This document shows, piece by piece, positions 35,453 to 43,634 of a stretch of 64,000 bases of DNA (its first letter is position 1; every line of letters begins with the position of its first letter). The stretch is from Candidatus Onthovicinus excrementipullorum (lineage in GTDB: Bacteria > Bacillota > Clostridia > Oscillospirales > Acutalibacteraceae): positions 124,001 to 188,000 of the forward strand of contig DVHG01000008.1 in the NCBI GenBank assembly GCA_018712345.1, in the 5' to 3' direction. The notes under the pieces are model-generated. The model did not search any database. It saw nothing but the letters and a program-made list of their open reading frames with translations, and was not told the DNA's origin. Position numbers and translations under genes: made by a program.

Positions 35453-36733
35453 TTGTACGAAAATAATCGGGAAGTCATGCAGACTGCCGTTTTGGCCGGG
35501 ATCGACACCGGAGAATATGACGCCGAGTACTCCATGCGCGAGCTGGAGGGGCTTGCGGAGGCATCCGGTGCGCATGTGGCCGCGGTCATGATCAAAAAGC
35601 GCCGGGTGCTGGAGGCGGCCACCCTGCTCGGCTCCGGCGCGATGGCGGAGCTGCGGGAGATCTGCCGTGCAAATGAGGCGGATCTTCTCATTTTTGACTG
35701 CGAGCTGACCCCCTCCCAGCAGCGCAACATCGCCGATTTGACGGACACGGCCGTGATTGACCGCACAATGCTGATCCTCGACATCTTCGCCCAGCGCGCC
35801 CGCAGCAGCGAAGGGCGCATTCAGGTGGAGCTGGCCCAGCTGAAGTACATGCTCCCGCGCCTGACCGGCAAGGGGATGAGCCTCTCCCGCCTGGGCGGCG
35901 GCATCGGGACGCGCGGCCCCGGTGAGACCAAGCTGGAGACGGACCGCCGCCACGTCCGCCGCAGAATCGAATCCCTGGAGGGAAAACTGCGCACCATTGA
36001 AAAACAGCGCAAGCGCATCCGTGACCGCCGCCGGCACGACGGCTTCCAGACCGTGGCGCTCGTGGGCTATACGAACGCGGGTAAGTCCACCCTCATGAAC
36101 GCGCTGACGGATGCGGGCGTACTGGTCAAGGATCAGCTCTTCGCCACGCTGGACCCCACGGCCCGGGCGCTCACACTGCCGGATATGAAAACCGTTATTC
36201 TGATTGATACGGTTGGCTTTATCAGCCGGCTGCCTCACCAGCTTGTCCAGGCATTCCACTCCACGCTGGAGGTGGCGGCGGACGCCGACCTGATTCTGAA
36301 TGTCTGCGATGCCTCCGACCCAATGGCGTACAGCCAGATCGACGTCACACGCTCCCTGCTTGATGAACTCGGGTGCGCGGGGATCCCCGTGATCCACGTG
36401 ATGAATAAGTGTGACCGCCTCTCCGCCGCCGGGGAGCCGGAGATGATGCGGGACTGCGTGATGATCAGTGCGCTTGAGCGGCGCGGACTGGATCAGCTGC
36501 TGCAAAAAATCTCCGACCGGCTCGGCGGATTCAGCCGGGTGCGTTTTTTTATCCCGTTTTCAGAGGGAGGCAAGCTCGCCAAAATCCGCGAGAGCTGCGC
36601 CGTGCTGAGCGAGGAGTACACCGATGCCGGCTATTCCGTCACAGCCATGGCGGATGCACGCCAGCTTGCCGGAATCGGCGCGGAGTATGAACTGCTCCAT
36701 TTGGAAAAGGGAAATGAAAATGAAAAAAATTAA
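35453..36733 (+). CDS. hflX: Ribosome-associated GTPase HflX
   Basis: A 426-residue GTPase that rescues stalled or heat-damaged ribosomes in other bacteria. The N-terminal HflX domain contains SGAMAELREICRANEADLLI and FDCELTPSQQRNI, the linker GGGIGTRGPGETKLETDRR is nearly invariant in the family, and the G domain shows GYTNAGKSTLMNAL (G1), DTVGFI (G3) and NKCD (G4). The start is TTG 35453 with GGAGG 8 nt upstream; the first ATG lies well inside the domain. It ends with a terminator before two tRNA genes. Confidence 0.95.
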   Translation: MYENNREVMQTAVLAGIDTGEYDAEYSMRELEGLAEASGAHVAAVMIKKRRVLEAATLLGSGAMAELREICRANEADLLIFDCELTPSQQRNIADLTDTAVIDRTMLILDIFAQRARSSEGRIQVELAQLKYMLPRLTGKGMSLSRLGGGIGTRGPGETKLETDRRHVRRRIESLEGKLRTIEKQRKRIRDRRRHDGFQTVALVGYTNAGKSTLMNALTDAGVLVKDQLFATLDPTARALTLPDMKTVILIDTVGFISRLPHQLVQAFHSTLEVAADADLILNVCDASDPMAYSQIDVTRSLLDELGCAGIPVIHVMNKCDRLSAAGEPEMMRDCVMISALERRGLDQLLQKISDRLGGFSRVRFFIPFSEGGKLAKIRESCAVLSEEYTDAGYSVTAMADARQLAGIGAEYELLHLEKGNENEKN

Positions 36734-36763
36734 AAAACCGCCTTGACGCAGCGCGGTTTTTAT
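36731..36763 (+). terminator. Terminator after hflX
   Basis: AAAACCGC pairs with GCGGTTTT (36734-36760) around an 11-nt loop, ending in TTTTTAT. Confidence 0.75.
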
Positions 36764-36790
36764 GATATATTAATTAGGCTGATTCGACTC

Positions 36791-36866
36791 GCTGGTGTAG
36801 CTCAGTTGGTAGAGCAGCTGATTTGTAATCAGCAGGTCGGGGGTTCAAGTCCGTCCACCAGCTCCA
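36791..36866 (+). tRNA. tRNA-Thr (TGT anticodon)
   Basis: A complete 76-nt cloverleaf with encoded CCA. Acceptor GCTGGTG pairs with CACCAGC, discriminator T; the D arm contains AGCTCAGTTGGTAGAGC, the anticodon stem-loop CTGATTTGTAATCAG gives anticodon TGT, and the T loop is GGTTCAAGTCC. Located 25 nt after the hflX terminator. Confidence 0.95.
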
Positions 36867-36899
36867 TTTCTTGTTCGTCTCGGCTGACAAACTGAATAC

Positions 36900-36985
36900 G
36901 GGAGAGTTCCAGAGCGGTCAAATGGAACAGACTGTAAATCTGTCGTCTTTCGGCTTCGGTGGTTCGAATCCACCCTCTCCCACCA
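36900..36985 (+). tRNA. tRNA-Tyr (GTA anticodon)
   Basis: An 86-nt class II tRNA with encoded CCA and a long variable arm. Acceptor GGGAGAG pairs with CTCTCCC, discriminator A; anticodon stem ACAGA/TCTGT with loop CTGTAAA gives GTA; variable stem CGTCTTTCGGCTTCG; T arm GGTGGTTCGAATCCACC. Confidence 0.95.
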
Positions 36986-36988
36986 CGT

Positions 36989-37025
36989 CGGAGCAAAGTT
37001 CGCTTTGCTCCGGCTTATTTTTTGT
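36989..37025 (+). terminator. Terminator after tRNA-Tyr
   Basis: CGGAGCAAAG-TTCG-CTTTGCTCCG (36989-37012), followed by GCTTATTTTTTG. A strong tetraloop terminator for the tRNA transcript. Confidence 0.9.
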
Positions 37026-37373
37026 CTACGACAGAAAATAAGCCATACGCCCGCTTCCTTGCTCCTCCTCTTTCGCAAAAAGTCACGCTCGGCTCACCTG
37101 TTCGGTTGTAAACGCCCTCACGACGGCTCGCTGTCGCTACCAATTTTTTGCGAGTTCGAGAGTTCAACTCCCACCGCCGAAATGCCGGAAATATCTTTTT
37201 TATGCGGCTTAGACACACCTGCGGTCGGCAATTCGTAATGAGTTGCCGGCTGTTTTTCATTGCGCAGCTCGACCGCAAGCGGGATCTATTTTGTATCGCC
37301 CTTACAAAAAACGACAAGTTTCGGCTTGTCGTTTTTTATTTGATGCGCTACAATGTAGATATGTAGTGAGATG
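37026..37373. other. Non-coding spacer with two stem-loops, left edge of AT-rich segment
   Basis: No supported gene. CGGCAA pairs with TTGCCG (37226-37248), followed by GCTGTTTTT; this copy shares 20 of 22 bases with a terminator at 39399-39420. A second hairpin, ACGACAAG-TTTCGG-CTTGTCGT (37310-37335 region), is flanked by A6 and T6 and can terminate both strands. From here the DNA becomes more AT-rich up to about 52.2 kb. Confidence 0.6.
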
Positions 37374-37502
37374 ATGCTATATAGAATAGATCATTATACG
37401 GAAAGTGAAATAAACCCTTTAACCGATCGGATTTATGACGATAGTTGGATTGTGTATTGCTTAACAGAATCCGATGATTATCAAACGATGGTTGGAAATT
37501 GA
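37374..37502 (+). CDS. Small hypothetical protein (42 residues)
   Basis: Starts MLYRIDHYTESEINPLTDR and ends QTMVGN. It has no clear ribosome site. It lies just left of another small frame in a different register (37543-37758). The amino acid make-up looks protein-like, but the pair could be pieces of one broken gene. No family recognised. Confidence 0.3.
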   Translation: MLYRIDHYTESEINPLTDRIYDDSWIVYCLTESDDYQTMVGN

Positions 37503-37542
37503 TATTTTGTTTTCCTAATACATCAATAAAGAACCGTTTAGA

Positions 37543-37758
37543 ATGGCAGATTTAAAAAATATGATGAAAAGAACGCATAAAGTGCCTGCGGTTGCGCTTG
37601 ATAATGCTGCCTTGGAAATAGTCGATGATAAATATAGAATTTTGTTTTTGGAGAACGGCGCAACTGCGCAAAAATGTTTCTGGAAAAACGGGAAATATGT
37701 TGTTAAAAATATAGAAACAAGAGAATTCAGAGTTATCAAAGAGTTGATAACCAAATAA
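37543..37758 (+). CDS. Small hypothetical protein (71 residues)
   Basis: Starts MADLKNMMKRTHKVPAVA. It is charged, soluble-looking, with FLENGATAQKCFWKNGKY near the middle and FRVIKELITK at the end. No good ribosome site precedes the ATG, and the frame remains open for several codons upstream (YINKEPFR) back to a stop, so it may be the C-terminal part of a broken gene. No family recognised. It ends 40 nt before the Nudix gene. Confidence 0.4.
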   Translation: MADLKNMMKRTHKVPAVALDNAALEIVDDKYRILFLENGATAQKCFWKNGKYVVKNIETREFRVIKELITK

Positions 37759-37798
37759 TACTTCGTCACGTTGTTTGTTACATCCAACGGAGGTTGCC

Positions 37799-38251
37799 AT
37801 GAGTTATATAAGTGATATGAGACGATATATCGGTCATGCACCCATGCTCTGTGTTGGTGCAACTGTCGCTGTTCTAAATGATAATAAGATTCTTTTAAAT
37901 TTGCGTTCCGATACGCATACATGGGGGATCCCCGGAGGTGCCGCTGAACTCGGTGAAACACTTGAGGATACTGCCGCAAGAGAATTAAAAGAGGAGACCA
38001 ATTTACTCGCAAACAGCTTTATTCTTTTGAATGTGTTTTCAGGCGGGAATTTTTATTTTAAATATCCGAACGGTGATGAATTATATTCAGTAATTGCACT
38101 GTATCTTGCAAACGGCGTGACGGGCAATTTGAAAATCAATGATGGAGAGAGCCTTGAACTGAAATATTTCAGTAGGGATGAACTGCCCAAGCTTGAAAGC
38201 AGGGCAAAAGTTCTTATTGATTATTTGTGCGAAAAAAGATATATTTTGTAG
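37799..38251 (+). CDS. Nudix hydrolase
   Basis: A 150-residue pyrophosphohydrolase. The Nudix box is complete: GGAAELGETLEDTAARELKE followed by ETNLL (G-x5-E-x7-RE-x2-EE pattern). WGIPGG precedes it, and YLANGVTGNLKINDGESLEL gives the usual later strands. Start ATG 37799 has GGAGG 6 nt upstream. Substrate unknown; the type resembles small-molecule or nucleotide clean-up Nudix enzymes. Codon use is more AT-rich than in genes to the left. Confidence 0.9.
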   Translation: MSYISDMRRYIGHAPMLCVGATVAVLNDNKILLNLRSDTHTWGIPGGAAELGETLEDTAARELKEETNLLANSFILLNVFSGGNFYFKYPNGDELYSVIALYLANGVTGNLKINDGESLELKYFSRDELPKLESRAKVLIDYLCEKRYIL

Positions 38252-38304
38252 GCACGTGTTTATGAACTCTGTGCGGTATTGAAAGTGCCCGTCCCTTACA
38301 ACAG

Positions 38305-38334
38305 AATCCGATAGTTTCGGCATATCGGATTTTC
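38305..38334 (+). terminator. Terminator after the Nudix gene
   Basis: AATCCGATA (38305-38313) pairs with TATCGGATT (38323-38331) around a 9-nt loop; a short TTT follows. Confidence 0.6.
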
Positions 38335-38399
38335 GTGTATGCTGACGCTTTATGAGGAACAGCCGGTTTAAAATCGTTTCTTGTGAGAGGATGAACCTG

Positions 38400-39353
38400 A
38401 TGCACAATGAAATCTTTCGGGATCAGGAATATATCCATCGGTTAAAAGATGCCATATATGAGCAATACGGGATTGCTGCGGCCAAAATAACGCCTGCCAA
38501 TCGCGGATATTACGGTGAGACCTGGAAAGTGCATGCAGATTCCGGCCTCTATTTTTTAAAAATGGATTATCTGCCCTTTCATCAGAAAAAATTCCAGCAA
38601 AGTCTGTCCGTCATAGAGTATCTGTGTGAAAACGGGATCGATTTTGTCGGAAGGATTATCAAAACCCAGGGAAATGAGCTCTATTCTAATTTTGATACTG
38701 CGGTCATGGGGTTGTTCGAATGGGTGGATGGCAAGAATGTGGAGACGGATCAAACCAAGAGCACGGAATATCAGATGCTGTGTAAAATATATCTATTGAC
38801 AAGGCCGGGGCTGGCAATCCCCACCGCAGTGTTTTCCGATGATGCGGCCATACGTTTTTACCAGCAGTGGGAGAAGCTCAAATCAGCCCCCAAAGCGGAG
38901 GCCGACTGTGCGGTACTCGCGATCTTTGAGCGCTTCAAAGAAGAGATAGCCCACTGCGCTTCACGGCTTTCAAAGTTCGCAGGGGATTGCCGGGAAGATT
39001 CTGGTGATTTTTACCTGACCCACGGCGACGCGGGAGGCAATTTTTTTATTGCGCATGGGCGGAATTATATCCTGGACTGGGATGAAGTAATGTATGCCCC
39101 CCTTGAGCGCGATGCATGGGTGATGGGATGCTATGACTGGGCGCGCGAGCTGTTTCATGATACGCTCAAGGCCAACAAGATTCCTTATCAGCTGCGGCCG
39201 GAGCGGTTGGCCTTCTATTGTTACCATATGTATTTCTTTTATCTCAACGAATTTTTGATGGTTCATCCTATATGTGATAAAAGCCAAAGAATACAGGAAT
39301 ATTTTGAGAACGGATGGATTAAAAACAGGATAAAGTTCGCTGATACGATATAA
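38400..39353 (+). CDS. APH/choline-kinase-like phosphotransferase
   Basis: A 317-residue kinase-like protein. The nucleotide-binding half contains RGYYGETWKVHADSGLYFLK, with the ATP lysine in FLKMD. The catalytic loop reads LTHGDAGGNFF, close to the APH pattern HGDxxxxN, and the metal aspartate is in YILDWDEV. The substrate cannot be told; aminoglycosides, spectinomycin and sugar or amino alcohols are all possible for this fold. I start at ATG 38400 because GAGAGG is 9 nt upstream, while the ATG at 38391 directly touches it. It is followed by a terminator. Confidence 0.82.
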   Translation: MHNEIFRDQEYIHRLKDAIYEQYGIAAAKITPANRGYYGETWKVHADSGLYFLKMDYLPFHQKKFQQSLSVIEYLCENGIDFVGRIIKTQGNELYSNFDTAVMGLFEWVDGKNVETDQTKSTEYQMLCKIYLLTRPGLAIPTAVFSDDAAIRFYQQWEKLKSAPKAEADCAVLAIFERFKEEIAHCASRLSKFAGDCREDSGDFYLTHGDAGGNFFIAHGRNYILDWDEVMYAPLERDAWVMGCYDWARELFHDTLKANKIPYQLRPERLAFYCYHMYFFYLNEFLMVHPICDKSQRIQEYFENGWIKNRIKFADTI

Positions 39354-39401
39354 TAGATTTTATTTTTCCTATTGAACATCCAGCGTATCCGTCTCTTTCA
39401 C

Positions 39402-39437
39402 ACCTGCGGTGAGCAATTCGCGCGCCGCAGGTTTTTT
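39402..39437 (+). terminator. Terminator after the phosphotransferase
   Basis: ACCTGCGG (39402-39409) pairs with CCGCAGGT (39425-39432), followed by six T. The left arm lies in a 22-bp sequence repeated at 37214-37235. Confidence 0.85.
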
Positions 39438-39535
39438 GATAGTAAAACTCAGCATTTAATAAAGCAGCATCATCGATCACATTCCGCTTGATATTCCTGC
39501 GGATCTGAGAGCTTTTTATACAACTCCCATCTTTG

Positions 39536-39600
39536 GGAGATCGAACCACTGGTTCAATTTATCTCCTAAGTTTGACAAGATCCGAGTTGGGATATATAAT
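39536..39600 (+). promoter_or_regulatory. Perfect consensus promoter of the first two-component system
   Basis: TTGACA (39572-39577), 17 nt, TATAAT (39595-39600): an exact sigma-A consensus. Just upstream is the perfect palindrome GAACCA-C-TGGTTC (39543-39555), nested inside GGAGAT/ATCTCC (39536-39566), a possible operator. Confidence 0.8.
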
Positions 39601-39670
39601 AAAACCCATTCTCAAACACCTACATTGGTTTGCCAAAAATACACCTTTGATTTTAAGGTCGGTGGAGCAC

Positions 39671-40381
39671 TTGAACCAGCATATTCTTATAGCCGAAGAT
39701 GACGAAGATATTGTTGAGCTGCTTTCTCTTTATCTAACCGGTGAAGGATTCACGGTTTTTCCTGCAGAAAATGGATTTCAGGCACTGGAATTGATAGAAT
39801 CTGTGAAGGTTGATATCGCAATCCTTGATATTATGATGCCGGAAATGAGCGGGTACGATTTGCTGAAGAAAATCCGGGAAAATTACAACTTTCCTGTGAT
39901 TATTTTGTCCGCCAAGGATCTGGATACGGATAGGATCCTCGGCCTGAATCTAGGGGCGGACGCTTATCTTACCAAACCGTTTAATCCGCTGGAAGTTGTC
40001 GCTTATGTTAAATCCGCGTTACGCCGCTACTATGAATTGGGGAGCAATCACGGTTCCGAAAAAATCACCGCAGAAAAGTCCTCACTAACTGTAGGCGAAT
40101 TGCAGCTGGATTTGTTTAAATTCATCCTGCGTAAAAGGGGACGGGTTATTCCACTTACCCCAACAGAGTTGAAAATTGTGCTGAAATTGATGCAGTCCCC
40201 CGGTCGGGTATACACAAAGGCACAGCTTTATGGGTGTATTGGCGGGGAGTTATATGAAAGTGATGACAACACCATGATGGTCCACATCTCCAATATCCGC
40301 GCAAAGATTGAGGATGATCCCTCAAATCCGCGATATATTAAAACTGTGAGAGGATTGGGATATAAAATTGAAGAAAATTAG
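39671..40381 (+). CDS. OmpR-family response regulator
   Basis: A 236-residue regulator. The receiver domain opens with HILIAEDDEDIVELL; the phospho-acceptor Asp lies in DIAILDIMMPEMSG, followed by the conserved Thr/Ser position in VIILSAKD and the Lys in YLTKPFNPLEV. The C-terminal winged helix has LTPTELKIVLKLMQSPGRVYTKAQL and the family ending YIKTVRGLGYKIEEN. No ATG fits the N terminus; TTG 39671 or GTG 39662 are the likely starts. Cotranscribed with the kinase, and directly upstream of the dlt-like operon, which it may control. Confidence 0.93.
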   Translation: MNQHILIAEDDEDIVELLSLYLTGEGFTVFPAENGFQALELIESVKVDIAILDIMMPEMSGYDLLKKIRENYNFPVIILSAKDLDTDRILGLNLGADAYLTKPFNPLEVVAYVKSALRRYYELGSNHGSEKITAEKSSLTVGELQLDLFKFILRKRGRVIPLTPTELKIVLKLMQSPGRVYTKAQLYGCIGGELYESDDNTMMVHISNIRAKIEDDPSNPRYIKTVRGLGYKIEEN

Positions 40382-41963
40382 TCAAGTACGGAAAAGCCTG
40401 CTTTTTTCCTGTGCAGTATATTTTGTGTGCTACACACTGATTATTATATTGGTCTATTTTGCGTTTGCTCATCTTGCAAATCAAAAAATGAGCGAATCAG
40501 TTTTTACAATAGAAGACTTATTCTCCTATGAAGAGGATCTGATTCAAGAGAATTACGCCAGGATTCCCGCCAAAAATTCCAAAACCTCCGCCATCATTAT
40601 TTTTGATAAAAACGGACGAATCCAATATGCGAGCAATCAAACCATTAGCGAAAAGATCTTTTTTCAAGATTTGGACATGGTCGAGGATTACAATTCCAGT
40701 AGCTTTTTCGAGGTTCTTCAAAATGCTGAAACGGACGGTTCTGTTGCATACACTGTATATTTAAACAGTTATGATGGCGACGATATGATCCCTACAATTT
40801 TGGATTACTGCGTTCTGGATGAAGAATACAGAATTGTGGAAGGCGGATTATTTCCCGACCAAGAGTTTTTGACACAAAGGGAATTCGAATTATTAAGCGG
40901 AATATCCGGGTTTAATGGAACCCTTGTAAAACATGTCTACCAAAATAAGGACGGGGAAGAAAGGACCCTTGTTTTTCTTTCCACCAGTATAAGCGACAAA
41001 CAGTATAGCCGAATCGTAGAATCTGTAAACATGATTTGGTTTGTGGGAATTCTGAGTGTCTTTTTAATAATAATTGTGTTCGCAGTATTATTTTTCAGAA
41101 GAATTAAAAAAAGAATTTCTCCTTTAAATCAGACCATTGCATCTTATCAAAAAGGGAAAGCGGCGGAGATTGATCCCTCAGCGGTTCCTTCAGAATTTCG
41201 TGAGACGGTTTGTAGCTTTAAAAACTTGGTAGAGGAACTGGAGCGTACGCGGGAAGAGAAAGAAACACTATACAAGGAAAAGCAAAAGCTAATTGTGGAC
41301 ATCTCTCATGATTTAAAAACGCCACTGACGGTTATCCAGGGGTATGCAAAGGCACTTTCTGAGCGGAGGGTGCCTGCCGAAAAACAGGACGCCTATATTG
41401 AATCTATTTTTAACAAATCAACGCTGGCCGCAGATATGGTCAACGACCTTTTCATGTTCACACAGATGGAGCATCCAAACTATCAGCTGCATTTGGAGAA
41501 AACAGACTTTAATGAGTTTGTAAAAAGCTTTTTTGCGGAAAAATATATGGAAATTGCAGAGGATGGATTTCAAATTTCTGCAGATATGGAAGACTTCCCG
41601 ATCACGCTTATGCTTGACAGAAGGTTGATGCGCCGCCTTCTTGAAAATCTGTTGAGCAATGCCATAAAGTACAACAATAAAGGAACAACTATATATATTG
41701 CAATGAAGAAAAGGGATTCAGATGCTGTCATGACCATTGCCGATGACGGCGTTGGTATTCCCGAGGGGATTGCCCAAAACTTGTTCCGGCCTTTTGTCAC
41801 CGGCAACCATGCGCGGACAACCGGAAAAGGCACGGGCCTTGGATTGTCCATTGCACAGAGGATCGTACAGATGCATCATGGCAGCATGGAGCTTGTCAGA
41901 CCTCCCCATAAGCCGTACCATACTGAGTTTTGTATACGGATCCCCATTCAAGAAAACGAATAA
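40368..41963 (+). CDS. Membrane sensor histidine kinase
   Basis: A 531-residue kinase starting at TTG 40368, overlapping the regulator gene by 14 nt. TM1 is about residues 10-34, then an extracytoplasmic domain of about 185 residues, TM2 about 222-245, a short HAMP-like link, HisKA with His314 in IVDISHDLKTPLTVIQGY, and an ATPase domain with NLLSNAIKYN, DDGVGIP and GKGTGLGLSIAQ. The large outside domain suggests direct sensing of a ligand or of wall state. Its partner regulator is encoded just before. Confidence 0.93.
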   Translation: MKKISQVRKSLLFSCAVYFVCYTLIIILVYFAFAHLANQKMSESVFTIEDLFSYEEDLIQENYARIPAKNSKTSAIIIFDKNGRIQYASNQTISEKIFFQDLDMVEDYNSSSFFEVLQNAETDGSVAYTVYLNSYDGDDMIPTILDYCVLDEEYRIVEGGLFPDQEFLTQREFELLSGISGFNGTLVKHVYQNKDGEERTLVFLSTSISDKQYSRIVESVNMIWFVGILSVFLIIIVFAVLFFRRIKKRISPLNQTIASYQKGKAAEIDPSAVPSEFRETVCSFKNLVEELERTREEKETLYKEKQKLIVDISHDLKTPLTVIQGYAKALSERRVPAEKQDAYIESIFNKSTLAADMVNDLFMFTQMEHPNYQLHLEKTDFNEFVKSFFAEKYMEIAEDGFQISADMEDFPITLMLDRRLMRRLLENLLSNAIKYNNKGTTIYIAMKKRDSDAVMTIADDGVGIPEGIAQNLFRPFVTGNHARTTGKGTGLGLSIAQRIVQMHHGSMELVRPPHKPYHTEFCIRIPIQENE

Positions 41964-41972
41964 AACACCGAC

Positions 41973-42006
41973 AAAACCGGAGCCCAATTGGGCTCCGGTT
42001 TTTCCT
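41973..42006 (+). terminator. Terminator after the first two-component system
   Basis: AAAACCGGAGCCC-AATT-GGGCTCCGGTTTTT (41973-42003), a very strong hairpin separating the regulator genes from the dlt-like operon. Confidence 0.92.
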
Positions 42007-42050
42007 TTAGAAACATTAAGGTTGCCTGAAGATTGGATAAAGCTTTGCCC

Positions 42051-42083
42051 ATTATACTTAAATCATGCCCTGCAGCATGATTT
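42051..42083 (+). promoter_or_regulatory. Possible promoter and inverted repeat before the dlt-like operon
   Basis: A -10-like TATACT lies near 42053, with no good -35 at standard spacing, as expected for an activated promoter. Immediately downstream is the perfect inverted repeat AAATCATG-CCCTGCAG-CATGATTT (42060-42083), either an operator or a leader hairpin, about 40 nt before the first gene. Confidence 0.4.
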
Positions 42084-42122
42084 ATCGATAGGGTTCAGTT
42101 TTAGGATTTTCAGGTGATTAAA

Positions 42123-43634
42123 ATGAAAAATGTATTAGAATACCTTGAAAAGAGTGCAAGTTCTTTTCCCAATAAGGTAGCTGCAGAAGATGAAAATGGC
42201 GCCTGCACTTTTCAAGAATTACAAAAATCCTGTATGCGCATCGGGTCTGGAATAATCGAAAAATTTGATAGGGGCACCCCTGTAGCAGTTTTTATGGATA
42301 AAAGTATCGCATCGCTGAGCGCATTCTTAGGGATTGTTTATGCCGGTGGTTTTTATGTGCACCTAAGCCCGGAGCTGCCGGCCGCAAGGCTCAGACAAAT
42401 ACAAAGCATCCTACAGGCTGCATATATTATTACCGATCGGAAACACCGCGCAGATGCACAGAAAATTTTCCCCTCAGCCACCGTCCTGCTGGTAGAGGAA
42501 ATACGTTCCGGCCCCATCCGGAAAGCTTCCTTGGACAGCATCCGCCGCCGCATGATTGATACGGATCCGCTCTATGCTATTTTCACCTCCGGCTCAACAG
42601 GTGTGCCAAAAGGGGTTGTAGTCAGCCATCGTTGCGTCATTGATTTCATTGATACGTTTACAGCGCTCTTCCAGATCAGGAGGACGGATGTAATCGGCAA
42701 TCAGGCGCCTTTTGATTTTGACGTTTCCGTCAAAGACATTTATTCCGCCCTTAAAACAGGGGCCACGCTGTCCATCATTCCCAAACAGCTTTTTTCTCGC
42801 CCGAAGGACTTGCTGGACTGGCTTTGTGACCACAAAATCACGACAATGATCTGGGCGGTTTCCGCGCTCTGTCTTATCAGCACCTTCCATGGGCTGGATT
42901 ACAGGCAACCGAATGCGGTGCGTCAGATCCTTTTCAGCGGCGAAGTTATGCCAATAAAGCATTTGCAGATATGGATGGAACGCCTGCCAAAAGCACAGTT
43001 CGTCAACTTGTACGGTCCTACGGAAATCACCTGTAATTGCACCTATCACATTTTGAAAAGAGAGAACAATTACCACGAGGGAATTCCCATTGGACAGGCT
43101 TTCCCCAATAAGGAGGTCTTCCTGCTGGGTTCAGAAGATGAGAGAATATGCAAGCCCGGCGTGGAGGGAGAGATTTGTGTCCGTGGGACCGCCCTTGCGC
43201 TTGGCTATTACGGGGCCCCGGAACAGACAGCAGCGGTATTTGTTCAGAATCCTCTCAACCGGCACTATCCGGACCTCATTTATCGGACAGGCGATATCGG
43301 GAAATACACAGACAGCGGAGATCTGCTTTTCTGTGGACGCAAAGATTTTCAAATCAAACATATGGGCCATCGCATTGAGTTGGAAGAAATCGAAAGGGCA
43401 GTCGCCAATTTGCCTGACATAGAGCGCTGCTGTTGTGTCTTTGATGAACAGAGGCAAAAGCTATACGGCTTCTATACCGGCAGCGTGGATAAAAAGGAAC
43501 TCCACAGGCAGCTCAGAACCCAACTTCCCATTTACATGGTACCGGGAGCGCTTTATCATCTGACGGAATTTCCATTGAGCAAAAACGGTAAAGTGGACAG
43601 AAAACATTTGCTTGAAAGGCGGAGTCATAAGTGA
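42123..43634 (+). CDS. DltA-like amino acid adenylating enzyme (carrier protein ligase)
   Basis: A 503-residue stand-alone adenylation enzyme. Core motifs in order: the P-loop-like IFTSGSTGVPKGVVVSH (about 152-168), FDFDVSVKDIYSALKTGATL, the A5 motif VNLYGPTEITCNC, the A7 YRTGDIGKY, GRKDFQIKHMGHRIELEEIE (A8), and the catalytic Lys in KNGKVDRKHLL (A10). It resembles DltA and NRPS A domains; it should activate a free amino or dicarboxylic acid and load the carrier protein encoded at 44827. ATG 42123 has AGGTGAT upstream. Substrate not readable by eye. First gene of five. Confidence 0.88.
   Translation: MKNVLEYLEKSASSFPNKVAAEDENGACTFQELQKSCMRIGSGIIEKFDRGTPVAVFMDKSIASLSAFLGIVYAGGFYVHLSPELPAARLRQIQSILQAAYIITDRKHRADAQKIFPSATVLLVEEIRSGPIRKASLDSIRRRMIDTDPLYAIFTSGSTGVPKGVVVSHRCVIDFIDTFTALFQIRRTDVIGNQAPFDFDVSVKDIYSALKTGATLSIIPKQLFSRPKDLLDWLCDHKITTMIWAVSALCLISTFHGLDYRQPNAVRQILFSGEVMPIKHLQIWMERLPKAQFVNLYGPTEITCNCTYHILKRENNYHEGIPIGQAFPNKEVFLLGSEDERICKPGVEGEICVRGTALALGYYGAPEQTAAVFVQNPLNRHYPDLIYRTGDIGKYTDSGDLLFCGRKDFQIKHMGHRIELEEIERAVANLPDIERCCCVFDEQRQKLYGFYTGSVDKKELHRQLRTQLPIYMVPGALYHLTEFPLSKNGKVDRKHLLERRSHK

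Noticed and set aside
37140-37175. A tRNA-like 3' end (GAGTTCGAGAGTTCAACTCC and nearby) that could have been an attachment-site copy
   Set aside because: It does not match the 3' end of the tRNA-Tyr or tRNA-Thr genes over a useful length and forms no cloverleaf.
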